Below are positions 1 through 6,080 of a stretch of 9,780 nucleotides of DNA, one piece after another; the first letter of the stretch is position 1; each line of letters starts with the position of its first letter. Under the pieces are notes generated by a model that did no database searches, was not told the DNA's origin, and worked only from the letters and a program-made list of their open reading frames with translations. Made by a program: the position numbers and the translations under genes. Origin of the DNA: DSFO01 sp041640715 (GTDB lineage: Archaea > Thermoproteota > Thermoprotei > Gearchaeales > Gearchaeaceae); NCBI GenBank assembly GCA_041640715.1, contig JBEPZU010000021.1:1-9780 (forward strand), in the 5' to 3' direction.

Positions 1-2265
1 CCTTACACAACCGGAGAAATAACCCCAGGAAATGCTTTGAACTACGTTTATTGTGATATAGTAGGTAGATACAAGAGGATGAAAGGATATAGTGTTAACT
101 TCCCAATAGGTTTTGATTGTCATGGACTACCCACAGAAGTAAGAGTAGAAAACATAATTAAGAAGAAGAAAAGCGAAGTAGATTGGAAGGAATTCAAAGA
201 ACTAAGCTCGAAATATACTGATATTTGGATAGAAGCGATGGAGAAGGATTTTAGAAGATTGGGTATTTCCTTCGATTGGGATTTGAAATACGTAACCAAA
301 GACCCTAGTTATTGGAGAAAAACTCAGCTCTCTTTCGTATTGATGTACAAAAACGGTTTAATATACAGAGCAGAGCACCCAGTTTTCTGGTGTCCTAGAT
401 GCGAAACAGCAATAGCAGAAGCTGAAGTGGAATATAGCTTAGTGGATAAAGAACTTTATTATATAAAATTCAACGTTGAAGGTAAAGATTTAATAATAGC
501 CACCACCAGACCTGAATTGCTAGGTGCAACAGTAGCGGTAGCGGTCAATCCTGAAGACGAGAGATACAAAGAATATATAAATAAAAAAGCAAGAGTGCCT
601 TTGTATGAAAGAGATGTTCCAGTCATCGCTTCTAGCGATGTAGACCCTAGTTTTGGTTCAGGTGCTATGATGATATGCACATACGGAGATAAAGGAGATG
701 TCAGAATACAGAAAAGACATAAGCTCCCTATAATTAAATTCGTAGACAAAAAAGGAAATATAACCGATGAAGGAAAGTGGGTAAAAGGTCTAAGTATTGT
801 AGAAACGAGGAAAAAGATAGTAGAATTGCTCAAAGAAAAGAATCTAATAACTAGGGTTGAAAGTATAAAAGGAGAATTAGGAAGTTGTTGGCGATGCCAT
901 ACTCCAGTAGAAATAATACCAGAAAAACAATGGTTCGTGGCTTCTTTGAAGTTATCTAATAGAGTTTTAGAATTGGCTAAAAAAATCAGATGGGTACCAG
1001 AATATCAATATAAGAGATTGGAAAATTGGGTTAATTCGCTAGATTGGGATTGGGTAATTTCTAGACAAAGAATATTCGGAACACCAATACCTGTTTGGTA
1101 CTGCAAAAAATGCGGCAATATTATAGTAGCTGAAGAAGACTGGTTGCCCATAGACCCTAGATTGGAAAATCCTAAGATAGATAAATGTCCAAACTGCGGT
1201 CATAACGAATTCGAAGGAGAAAGAGACGTGCTGGATACTTGGATGGATTCTAGCATAACCTGCGCAGTACACGCAGGATGGCCAGAAAACTTCGATGAAA
1301 AACTGTTTCCAGCAGATCTCCAGCCAAACGGCTACGATATAATAAGAACCTGGGATTATTATCTTATACTTAGACACATAGCTTTATTCGATAAAATACC
1401 GTTTAAAGTAGCTTTAATAAACGGAATGGTTAGAGGAACGGATGGAAGAATGATGCATAAAAGCTATGGTAACGTGATACCATTAAACGAATTATTAGAC
1501 AGATATGGAGCTGATGCTTTTAGACTATGGGCTGCAGGTTCAGTTAAAACAGGTTCAGATGTTACGGTTAGATTTGAGGACTTAGATTACAATAAAAGAT
1601 TCCTGGTCAAATTATGGAATGCTGCGAAGTACGTTCTAGAATATTCTAAAGCTGTGGAGAAACCAGAAATAAAAAATCCTATTGACCTGTGGATATTAAA
1701 TGAATTACACAAACTTGTGAAGAACATAAACGAGTATATGGAAGAATTTAAGTTCTTTGAGAGCTTGAATGAGTTGAGAACATTTGTCTGGAATAAGTTC
1801 TGTGATCAATACATTGAAGCGGTCAAATACAGGACAGCTAAAGGGGACGAAGCTGCGAGCTATGTACTAAGGTATGTATTAGAGACTATACTTTTACTTC
1901 TTGCTCCTTTCGCACCTTTTATAACGGAAGAAATTTATTCAAAACTAGGTAAAACAAAGAGCATACATTTAGCTAGATTTCCTGAAGCTGTAGAATATGA
2001 TGAAAAGATAATAGAAAGAAATTCTAAATTAATCAAAGTTATAGCAGAGCTTAGGAGAATTAAAGTCTTCTCAAAGATTTCTTTAGCTGAAAGATTAAAG
2101 AAGGTAACGATTTACACATCAGAATACGAAGATATTTTAAAAGAAGGATATGAAGATATAAAGAACATACTTAGGATCGATGAACTTGAAATTAAAAGAG
2201 AAGGTAAAGGGAGCATTGAAAGTAAAGAATTAGAAGGGGTTTCTTACGATATTATTCAATCTTAA
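1..2265 (+). CDS. valS: Valyl-tRNA synthetase, archaeal type (5'-truncated by window edge)
   Basis: This class I aminoacyl-tRNA synthetase charges tRNA-Val with valine in the cytoplasm. The frame is open from base 1 and 754 residues are visible, so roughly 40-50 N-terminal residues lie outside. A TTG at 37 is inside the catalytic domain and is not the start. In order, the sequence shows the catalytic start PYTTGEITPGNALN (1-42), then DCHGLPTEV, then a CP1 editing domain with ATTRPELLGATVAV (from 499) and GSGAMMICTYGDKGD. CxxC pairs sit at 391-402, 886-897, 1102-1113 and 1186-1197, suggesting zinc knuckles. WDWVISRQR follows, then the KMSKS-equivalent MMHKS (1450-1464), and a C-terminal anticodon-binding domain with KLWNAAKYV and APFAPFITEEIY. 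ATTRPELL, WDWxISRQR and IRTWDYY favour ValRS over IleRS or LeuRS. The HIGH position reads TPGN (22-33) and KMSKS reads MMHKS; both are degenerate against the general consensus. Its last 14 bp overlap the convergent gene on the minus strand. Confidence 0.93.
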   Translation, partial: PYTTGEITPGNALNYVYCDIVGRYKRMKGYSVNFPIGFDCHGLPTEVRVENIIKKKKSEVDWKEFKELSSKYTDIWIEAMEKDFRRLGISFDWDLKYVTKDPSYWRKTQLSFVLMYKNGLIYRAEHPVFWCPRCETAIAEAEVEYSLVDKELYYIKFNVEGKDLIIATTRPELLGATVAVAVNPEDERYKEYINKKARVPLYERDVPVIASSDVDPSFGSGAMMICTYGDKGDVRIQKRHKLPIIKFVDKKGNITDEGKWVKGLSIVETRKKIVELLKEKNLITRVESIKGELGSCWRCHTPVEIIPEKQWFVASLKLSNRVLELAKKIRWVPEYQYKRLENWVNSLDWDWVISRQRIFGTPIPVWYCKKCGNIIVAEEDWLPIDPRLENPKIDKCPNCGHNEFEGERDVLDTWMDSSITCAVHAGWPENFDEKLFPADLQPNGYDIIRTWDYYLILRHIALFDKIPFKVALINGMVRGTDGRMMHKSYGNVIPLNELLDRYGADAFRLWAAGSVKTGSDVTVRFEDLDYNKRFLVKLWNAAKYVLEYSKAVEKPEIKNPIDLWILNELHKLVKNINEYMEEFKFFESLNELRTFVWNKFCDQYIEAVKYRTAKGDEAASYVLRYVLETILLLLAPFAPFITEEIYSKLGKTKSIHLARFPEAVEYDEKIIERNSKLIKVIAELRRIKVFSKISLAERLKKVTIYTSEYEDILKEGYEDIKNILRIDELEIKREGKGSIESKELEGVSYDIIQS

Positions 2266-3430
2266 AACTCCCTTTCTTAACACCAAACATTTCTCTTTCT
2301 TTCGAAGTAAACTTAAAGATCTTCTCGAAAATTTCTCTATTCTGTTGAGTGAAAGTAACTTTTTTACTTTCCATGAATCTTTTAGCGGTCTCTATCGCTG
2401 AATCTAAGAAAATTTCATAACCGCTTCCTTCAAAACCAAACCACATCGTAAAACTTGGTATGCTCTTATTCAAGAAGTGAATTACATGCGAAGAAAAACC
2501 TACGCAACGACCACCGAACAAAGAAGCCGAGATCGAAGTTTTCACGTGATCTGCTAGTATAACTCCTAACTTTCTCAACCCTGTTCTCTCCTTTTTCCCA
2601 AGAGAGTCATAGCTTATTTCGCCGTAAGTGTTTTTCATATTTGAGACGACTGTATGTGCTCCTATGTTTATCCATTCACCTAGATAAGAATCGCCTATGT
2701 AACTTTGATGTCTGCTATTCGTATAATTTAATATAATCGAATTTGTAACCTCGCCCCCTATTATACAATGATCACCTATATAGGCTCTACGTATATTCGA
2801 TCCTGTAATTAAAATGGACGATTTGCCTATATAGCTAGGTCCTTCTATTCTCGAAAAAGCTTGAATATATGCATTATCACCTATGAAGATAGGGCCTTCT
2901 CTGGTATCAAAGAATACATCCCCTTCTAGAATAAAGCTACCATCGGAAATCACAGGATATTTGCCGATTTTTTTATGCGAAATTTTGCACTCTTCATAAA
3001 TGCTGGCAAGCAATTGCAAATCTTCGAACATTTGTACTCTGTTATACTTAATTAAATCGTAATTATTTTCCAACAACATGACATTCATTTCTATTTCTTC
3101 GGTATTTTTGTTATCCGAAGAAATAGAACGCGCTATTACTTTATCTTTGCTTTTGATTATGAAATCTCTCTTATTAAGAGACCTTAGCCTTTCAATAAAG
3201 TCTTTGTTTATTATGAAGTTCGGATATATTATCACTGCATCTATAGGAGGTTCTTCCTCCTTGTTTTTAAGCAAAGGATTCCTGATCATAACCTTGATCT
3301 CATAATTTGAAAGCTTTCTTATCCTTTCCAGATTTGATAGCGCCCCCACTACAAGATCAAAAGAAGGTCTTGAATACGTAAGAGGGAAAAATCTTTCGTA
3401 AGTGCTTCCTTCGTCTATTACAATGAGCAC
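2252..3430 (-). CDS. GlmU-like sugar-phosphate nucleotidyltransferase/acetyltransferase, left-handed beta-helix protein
   Basis: This 392-residue protein resembles the alternative GlmU family best known from Bacteroidetes (TIGR03991-like), which is also found in archaea. Relatives are assigned to UDP-N-acetylglucosamine synthesis by uridylyl transfer and glucosamine-1-phosphate acetylation. Residues 1-30 carry the family's N-terminal signature (IVIDEG, FFPLTYSRPSFDLVVGA). The classic GxGxR(M/S) nucleotide loop of GlmU or RmlA is not visible. From about residue 160 the hexapeptide pattern of a left-handed beta-helix appears (IFIGDNAYI, YIGKSSIL, AYIGDHCIIG, YIGDSYLGEWINIGAHT). His241 in NSRHQSYIGDSYLG lies where the family has its conserved His and may be the acetyltransfer base. 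A C-terminal stretch, SIPSFTMW plus DSAIETAKRFM, is also typical. The start is a GTG at 3430; no ATG lies close, the N-terminal strand is needed, and a TATA-like box lies about 25 bp upstream. Substrate is inferred from family only. Confidence 0.78.
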   Translation of the reverse strand: MLIVIDEGSTYERFFPLTYSRPSFDLVVGALSNLERIRKLSNYEIKVMIRNPLLKNKEEEPPIDAVIIYPNFIINKDFIERLRSLNKRDFIIKSKDKVIARSISSDNKNTEEIEMNVMLLENNYDLIKYNRVQMFEDLQLLASIYEECKISHKKIGKYPVISDGSFILEGDVFFDTREGPIFIGDNAYIQAFSRIEGPSYIGKSSILITGSNIRRAYIGDHCIIGGEVTNSIILNYTNSRHQSYIGDSYLGEWINIGAHTVVSNMKNTYGEISYDSLGKKERTGLRKLGVILADHVKTSISASLFGGRCVGFSSHVIHFLNKSIPSFTMWFGFEGSGYEIFLDSAIETAKRFMESKKVTFTQQNREIFEKIFKFTSKEREMFGVKKGSFKIE

Positions 3431-3470
3431 AACTTTTTTTAGTCTTATTAATATAAAAATTGGATAAACA
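3431..3470. promoter_or_regulatory. Compact divergent promoter, GlmU-like gene / secreted protein gene
   Basis: Only 40 bp separate the GTG start at 3430 (minus) from the ATG at 3471 (plus). For the minus gene, a TATA-like TTTTATATT (3459-3451) is centred 25 bp from the start codon, which fits a leaderless mRNA. For the plus gene the best AT-rich candidate is TTATTAATA (3445-3453), about 22 bp from its ATG. The two boxes overlap, so both promoters probably cannot be occupied at once. No Shine-Dalgarno sequence precedes either start. The assignment rests on position and base composition only. Confidence 0.55.
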
Positions 3471-3923
3471 ATGTTGCCATCCGCAAAAACTATCCTAATA
3501 CTAGTGATAGTTATTTCAGCGATACCTTGTTTTGTTTTTGTAGAAGCAAGGGCCGTGATAAACTATAGTTTTGATAGAAAATCACTTATTGTGAGCCTAT
3601 ATACGGGAATAAATGATGAAGATAAACCGATAATACTTGAAGTTTACTTGAACCGATCGTTATACCGGGTATATTATTTTAATGAAAGTTACCCACAATT
3701 CGTAGAAATTAACATCGAGATTAAAGGCCCTACATTTATCTCTGTCAGAACTTATGATAAAATATCAGGATGGAATAAAGCGGATGAAATATACGTAACC
3801 CCCACAGGGATATCCACACCAAAAATAGATTTGAATAGAGAAATAGCTCTACTAATAGGTGTAAGTGTCTTACTTTCAGCTTTTTTGATATACTTCAGAA
3901 GAAGCCCTAAAGTGAGTAAATAG
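3471..3923 (+). CDS. Small secreted, C-terminally membrane-anchored protein, function unknown
   Basis: I do not recognise this 150-residue protein. Residues 5-24 form a hydrophobic N-terminal segment (KTILILVIVISAIP) followed by EARA, which looks like a signal peptide that could be cleaved near residue 28. Residues 29-115 are polar, rich in alternating hydrophobic/beta-branched residues, and probably form one small beta-sandwich-like domain outside the cell. Asn-X-Ser sequons at about residues 31, 61 and 71 could be N-glycosylated, as is common for archaeal surface proteins. Residues 125-142 (IALLIGVSVLLSAFLIYF) form a single transmembrane helix with a basic cytoplasmic tail (RRSPKVSK). The predicted topology is therefore type I: outside domain, anchor, short inside tail. 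It shares a divergent promoter with the GlmU-like gene, so a link to cell-surface glycosylation is possible but unproven. The last 17 bp overlap the convergent DUF2153-like gene. Confidence 0.75.
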   Translation: MLPSAKTILILVIVISAIPCFVFVEARAVINYSFDRKSLIVSLYTGINDEDKPIILEVYLNRSLYRVYYFNESYPQFVEINIEIKGPTFISVRTYDKISGWNKADEIYVTPTGISTPKIDLNREIALLIGVSVLLSAFLIYFRRSPKVSK

Positions 3924-4308
3924 GACTCCTTTCTGGTTTTTCCTCCCTTAGCAGCAAAAGAGAAACGTCTAGCTTTTCTTTATCCTTTAAATAAACGAGG
4001 AAATCAGCTGTATGTTTTATATCGAACTCTATCAATTCTATCATTAACTTCCAGATTTTGAGGTAAATTTCTTCTAGCATCTCCTTAGGCATCACAGATA
4101 TTATAGCTGGATTTTGTAGCCAATTCTCAAACCCTTTTATAGTTCTACTTATATGTTGACAAGCGGTTCTTGAAGCTAAAAGCAAGGTAAGTCGATCAGC
4201 GTCCTTATAACTTTTCGCTTCAAAATTCTTCGTGGCTATTTCTAATATCTTCTTTTGTTCTGCCACCCAATCTTGCATACTCCTCACAAAGGTTTCACTG
4301 AAAGCCAT
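3907..4308 (-). CDS. DUF2153-like helical protein, function unknown
   Basis: This is a 133-residue, predicted all-helical, soluble protein. The pattern MQDWVAEQKKIL, then DADRLTLLLASRTACQHI, then GFENWLQNPAIISVMPKEML and IELIEFDIKHT resembles the archaeal DUF2153 family as I remember it. The family name is a recollection, not a search result. No function is established for it to my knowledge. The conserved-looking RLxLxLASRTAxQH segment with Arg, His and Asp could form a helical-bundle active or binding site, but this is speculation. The frame is open upstream to an ATG at 4356. I chose ATG 4308 because a TATA-like TTTAAATA (4342-4335) is centred about 30 bp before it, and the ATG codon at 4335 would fall inside that box. 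The gene is divergent from the aKMT-like gene, and its 3' end overlaps the secreted-protein gene by 17 bp. Confidence 0.7.
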   Translation of the reverse strand: MAFSETFVRSMQDWVAEQKKILEIATKNFEAKSYKDADRLTLLLASRTACQHISRTIKGFENWLQNPAIISVMPKEMLEEIYLKIWKLMIELIEFDIKHTADFLVYLKDKEKLDVSLLLLREEKPERSPIYSL

Positions 4309-4394
4309 GTATAACACTTTATTAAACAATAGCATATTTAAACTTATTTCAAACAAAGTTTTTAAGAAATACAGGAAGAATTTAATAGATAGAA
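4309..4394. promoter_or_regulatory. Divergent promoter region, DUF2153-like gene / aKMT-like gene
   Basis: This 86-bp gap is the longest non-coding stretch in the window. For the minus gene, TTTAAATA (4342-4335) lies about 30 bp from ATG 4308. For the plus gene, TTTTTAA (4359-4365), preceded by the purine-rich CAAAG that could act as a BRE, is centred about 33 bp from ATG 4395. Both predict very short 5' leaders or none. Neither start codon has a Shine-Dalgarno sequence. Confidence 0.5.
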
Positions 4395-4901
4395 ATGACG
4401 AGCAACTATATACCTGAAGTGCCGTTCGTTCCCACTCCCGAAAAAGTGGTCAGGAGAATGCTAGAACTCGCTGAACTCAAACCTAATGAAATTCTTGTTG
4501 ATCTAGGATCAGGAGACGGGAGAATTTTGATAATAGGAGCTACAGAATTCAAGGCAGGTATGTGTATAGGAGTTGAGATAAGACCTGAGCTTGTAAAGAC
4601 TGCTAGAGAAAAGGTCAAGAAAATGAACCTAGAAAAAACCGTCGAAATAATCCATGGTAATATCTACGATTATCAATTGAACAATGCAAACGTCGTCACT
4701 CTATACCTATTAACTAGTGTCAACGAGAAACTCAGGCCTAAATTAGAAAGGGAATTGAAGGAAGGAAGTAGGGTAGTGACCCATGACTTTGAAATTCCTA
4801 GCTGGGTACCATATAAGAGTGAAGAGATTTACGATTCAGGTAGAACTCATAAAATCTACGTCTACAAAATGCCTCCTGTTAAAAAATCGTTCCTCAAATA
4901 A
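4395..4901 (+). CDS. SAM-dependent protein lysine methyltransferase, aKMT/FAM173-like
   Basis: This is a 168-residue class I (Rossmann-fold) methyltransferase. It closely matches, by eye, the crenarchaeal protein lysine methyltransferase aKMT, which methylates chromatin proteins such as Cren7 and other cellular proteins with broad specificity and is related to eukaryotic FAM173. Shared features are the N-terminal VPFVPTPEKVVRRML (9-23), SAM-binding motif I VDLGSGDGR (35-43), the acidic post-motif GVEIRPE (59-65) whose Glu should contact the ribose of SAM, the GNIYDY segment (88-93), and TLYLLTSVNEKLRPKLEREL followed by SRVVTHDFEI (125-134). Length matches aKMT (about 160 residues), with a short basic tail. 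The ATG at 4395 gives the N-terminus expected for the family. Its final 66 bp overlap the convergent gene ending at 4836. Substrates here are unknown; the family assignment is confident, the exact targets are not. Confidence 0.88.
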   Translation: MTSNYIPEVPFVPTPEKVVRRMLELAELKPNEILVDLGSGDGRILIIGATEFKAGMCIGVEIRPELVKTAREKVKKMNLEKTVEIIHGNIYDYQLNNANVVTLYLLTSVNEKLRPKLERELKEGSRVVTHDFEIPSWVPYKSEEIYDSGRTHKIYVYKMPPVKKSFLK

Positions 4902-5150
4902 GGGTTCGCTCAATATCTCTTCTATATGATTCAACATTCTTACGAAGCTTTGCTCGTCATCTTTCTTAATGTAATTCAATACAGATTTATCGTTACTTAA
5001 ACTAACATACTTCTTTATTATCCTGAGTTGGATTTTCTTACCCTCGCTATTAAGCCTACCTCTGGAAACTAGATAATGAAAGTTAATACGACATTCTTTT
5101 ATTAAACGCAGAATTTCTTGACGTAATTTAAGATTGAACTCTCTTACCAT
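4836..5150 (-). CDS. Hypothetical protein, 104 residues, basic and helical
   Basis: I do not recognise this protein. It is predicted to be mostly alpha-helical, charged, and without signal peptide or membrane segment. The N-terminal half is basic (REFNLKLRQEILRLIKECR; QLRIIKKYV), and the middle carries a short acidic patch (KKDDEQSF) and an amphipathic helix (MLNHIEEILSEPLFEE). Support for it being real: no other gene occupies 4902-5150, and a TATA-like TTATTATATTA (5179-5169) is centred about 24 bp before ATG 5150, as for its neighbours. The frame extends to a TTG at 5165, but that start would abut the TATA box and is rejected. The last 21 codons and the stop run antisense through the end of the aKMT-like gene (66 bp overlap), far more than other overlaps here. 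The true protein could therefore be a lineage-specific extension or partly mispredicted. Confidence 0.55.
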   Translation of the reverse strand: MVREFNLKLRQEILRLIKECRINFHYLVSRGRLNSEGKKIQLRIIKKYVSLSNDKSVLNYIKKDDEQSFVRMLNHIEEILSEPLFEERFFNRRHFVDVDFMSST

Positions 5151-5189
5151 AAAGTTATATTTCAAAGGTAATATAATAAGACTAAGTTC
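5151..5189. promoter_or_regulatory. Crossed divergent promoters, 104-residue protein gene / winged-helix gene
   Basis: The gap is 39 bp. The minus-strand gene (ATG 5150) has TTATTATATTA (5179-5169), centred about 24 bp upstream. The plus-strand gene (ATG 5190) has TTATATTT (5155-5162), about 31 bp upstream. Each TATA box sits on the far side of the gap, within the region that a polymerase started at the other box would occupy. The two promoters should therefore exclude one another. Confidence 0.5.
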
Positions 5190-5702
5190 ATGAAAGAGGA
5201 AAACTTAACCCAATTATCCAAGGAATTGCTAGAAATTCTCAAAGCGAAGGGAAAATTAACTATAGAAGAAATGCTTGAATGGATAAGATCGAAAGGTGGA
5301 AGTACCTTGATATTAAGCGTCGCGATAAGCGAACTAGAAAGTAACAATCTAATTAAAAAATTAGGAAATTGGGAGAAATCAGAGCCTCTATTTCCTTTAC
5401 CTCAAGCAATAGAATTGATAAATACCGAAGTACAAAAAGTTAAAGTAGAAGAAAAAAGAGCGGTAGAGAAAAAAGACGAGATGGAAGAAAAGCTCAAAGA
5501 ATATTTTGCTCGTTATTACAGCGTAGGCGAGCTAAGAATAAGATTAGACTTTGCAAATAAATTGAAAGAAATCGATCCTTTTCTGAAGAAGTTGGAGGAA
5601 AAGGGTCTAATTGTTTGGAATAGAGAACTAGGTGTGGTGACAGCCACAGATGAACTTCTCAACGAATACAGGAAGAACAAAAGTCTTCTTGACGTTTTTT
5701 AG
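5190..5702 (+). CDS. Putative tandem winged-helix protein, function unknown
   Basis: This 170-residue soluble protein matches no family I can name. Residues about 5-60 look like a winged helix-turn-helix: helices LSKELLEILKAKG, TIEEMLEWIRSKG and LILSVAISELESNNLIKKL, then a short wing. Residues about 74-105 are a charged, probably coiled-coil linker (VQKVKVEEKRAVEKKDEMEEKLKEYF). Residues about 110-160 look like a second winged helix (SVGELRIRLDF, IDPFLKKLEEKGLIVWNRELGVVTAT). In both halves a helix ends in 'L.ExxxLI', the usual recognition-helix-to-wing transition in archaeal regulators. It could bind DNA as a transcription factor, or serve as a protein-protein adaptor, as tandem winged helices also do. 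It is divergent from the 104-residue gene and overlaps eS25 by 4 bp tail-to-tail. No cofactor- or metal-binding residues stand out. Confidence 0.7.
   Translation: MKEENLTQLSKELLEILKAKGKLTIEEMLEWIRSKGGSTLILSVAISELESNNLIKKLGNWEKSEPLFPLPQAIELINTEVQKVKVEEKRAVEKKDEMEEKLKEYFARYYSVGELRIRLDFANKLKEIDPFLKKLEEKGLIVWNRELGVVTATDELLNEYRKNKSLLDVF
5694..5701 (+). terminator. Possible oligo-T terminator at the end of the winged-helix gene
   Basis: A run of six T (5695-5700) ends in the TAG stop codon of the plus-strand gene. Archaeal RNA polymerase can release at such T-runs without a hairpin. It is the only clear T-run at a gene end here. A chance Phe-Phe-stop context is equally possible, so support is weak. 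Confidence 0.25.
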
Positions 5703-6025
5703 GCAGCTATGAAAATAGGATTTCTAGAAGATCTGTATATAAGCTTAACCAATCCTTCTTTCTCAAATGATAATAGAATTCTCTTTGCCTCTCCCATAGT
5801 TATTCCGAATTTGCTAGCTATTGACCATGCAGAAAGATAAGGCGAAGAACTAATTTCGTTTTTAATTGAATTTAGAATATGTTGATCGATTAAACCTAAA
5901 GTTTGTTTTTCCTTTTTCTCAACGGGTTTTTGAGTTTCCTTTTTTTGTTTTTGAGCAGCCTCCCTTAGAGCTCTTTCTTGTCTTTTAGCAATCTGTGCTA
6001 TACCCTTCTTTCCTTTTCCACCCAT
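5699..6025 (-). CDS. rps25e: Small-subunit ribosomal protein eS25 (S25e)
   Basis: This 108-residue protein belongs to the archaeal/eukaryotic eS25 family, a component of the small ribosomal subunit. The N-terminus MGGKGKKGIAQIAKRQ and the Lys/Gln/Glu-rich flexible tail (residues about 15-42) are typical of crenarchaeal members. Residues about 45-105 form the winged-helix core (IDQHILNSIKNEI, LSAWSIASKFGITMGEAKRIL, EKEGLVKLIYRSSRNPIF). eS25 is absent from bacteria, which supports archaeal origin. The ATG at 6025 gives the expected MGGK start, and a TATA-like TATTAATA centred about 26 bp upstream suggests a leaderless mRNA. That element is shared with the divergent atpH-atpC operon. The stop codon overlaps the convergent winged-helix gene by 4 bp. 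Confidence 0.88.
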   Translation of the reverse strand: MGGKGKKGIAQIAKRQERALREAAQKQKKETQKPVEKKEKQTLGLIDQHILNSIKNEISSSPYLSAWSIASKFGITMGEAKRILLSFEKEGLVKLIYRSSRNPIFIAA

Positions 6026-6080
6026 ATGCTAATATTTGTTATAGAAATATTAATAAGTTTCCGAGATGAACGAATCATAG
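6026..6080. promoter_or_regulatory. Bidirectional promoter with one shared palindromic TATA-like element, eS25 / atpH-atpC
   Basis: The 55-bp gap contains the self-complementary octamer TATTAATA at 6048-6055. Its centre (6051.5) is 26.5 bp from the eS25 ATG (6025, minus) and 29.5 bp from the atpH ATG (6081, plus), the distance expected for leaderless archaeal transcripts in each direction. I see no second good TATA candidate at the right distance for either gene. The 10-mer TTATTAATAT here (minus strand, 6056-6047) also occurs on the plus strand at 3445-3454 in another divergent gap. Confidence 0.55.

Noticed and set aside
37..39. TTG as start codon of valS
   Set aside because: The same frame is open upstream to base 1 and encodes the essential HIGH-region segment PYTTGEITPGNA, so the real start lies outside the window.
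1039..1377. Minus-strand open frame inside valS (also 459-833 minus)
   Set aside because: It lies wholly opposite conserved ValRS motifs, has atypical composition and no promoter or family resemblance; it is an antisense shadow.
3078..3305. Plus-strand open frame opposite the GlmU-like gene
   Set aside because: It encodes a low-complexity Ser/Leu/Ile string typical of the reverse complement of a Lys/Glu-rich coding region, with no promoter.
4309..4356. Longer N-terminus for the DUF2153-like gene (ATG at 4356 or 4335)
   Set aside because: The ATG at 4335 lies in the TTTAAATATG box that fits as the promoter for ATG 4308, and the added residues (hydrophobic, Asn/Leu/Phe-rich) do not look like part of the helical family.
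5151..5165. TTG start at 5165 for the 104-residue protein
   Set aside because: It would sit only about 9 bp from the centre of the TATA-like box, whereas ATG 5150 has a proper spacing of about 24 bp.
6066..6080. Four-codon mini-ORF (ATG AAC GAA TCA TAG) ending directly before the atpH ATG
   Set aside because: The TATA-like element at 6048-6055 predicts transcription starting near 6077-6081, so the mini-ORF would not be on the mRNA. It becomes interesting only if a start site upstream of 6066 is mapped.
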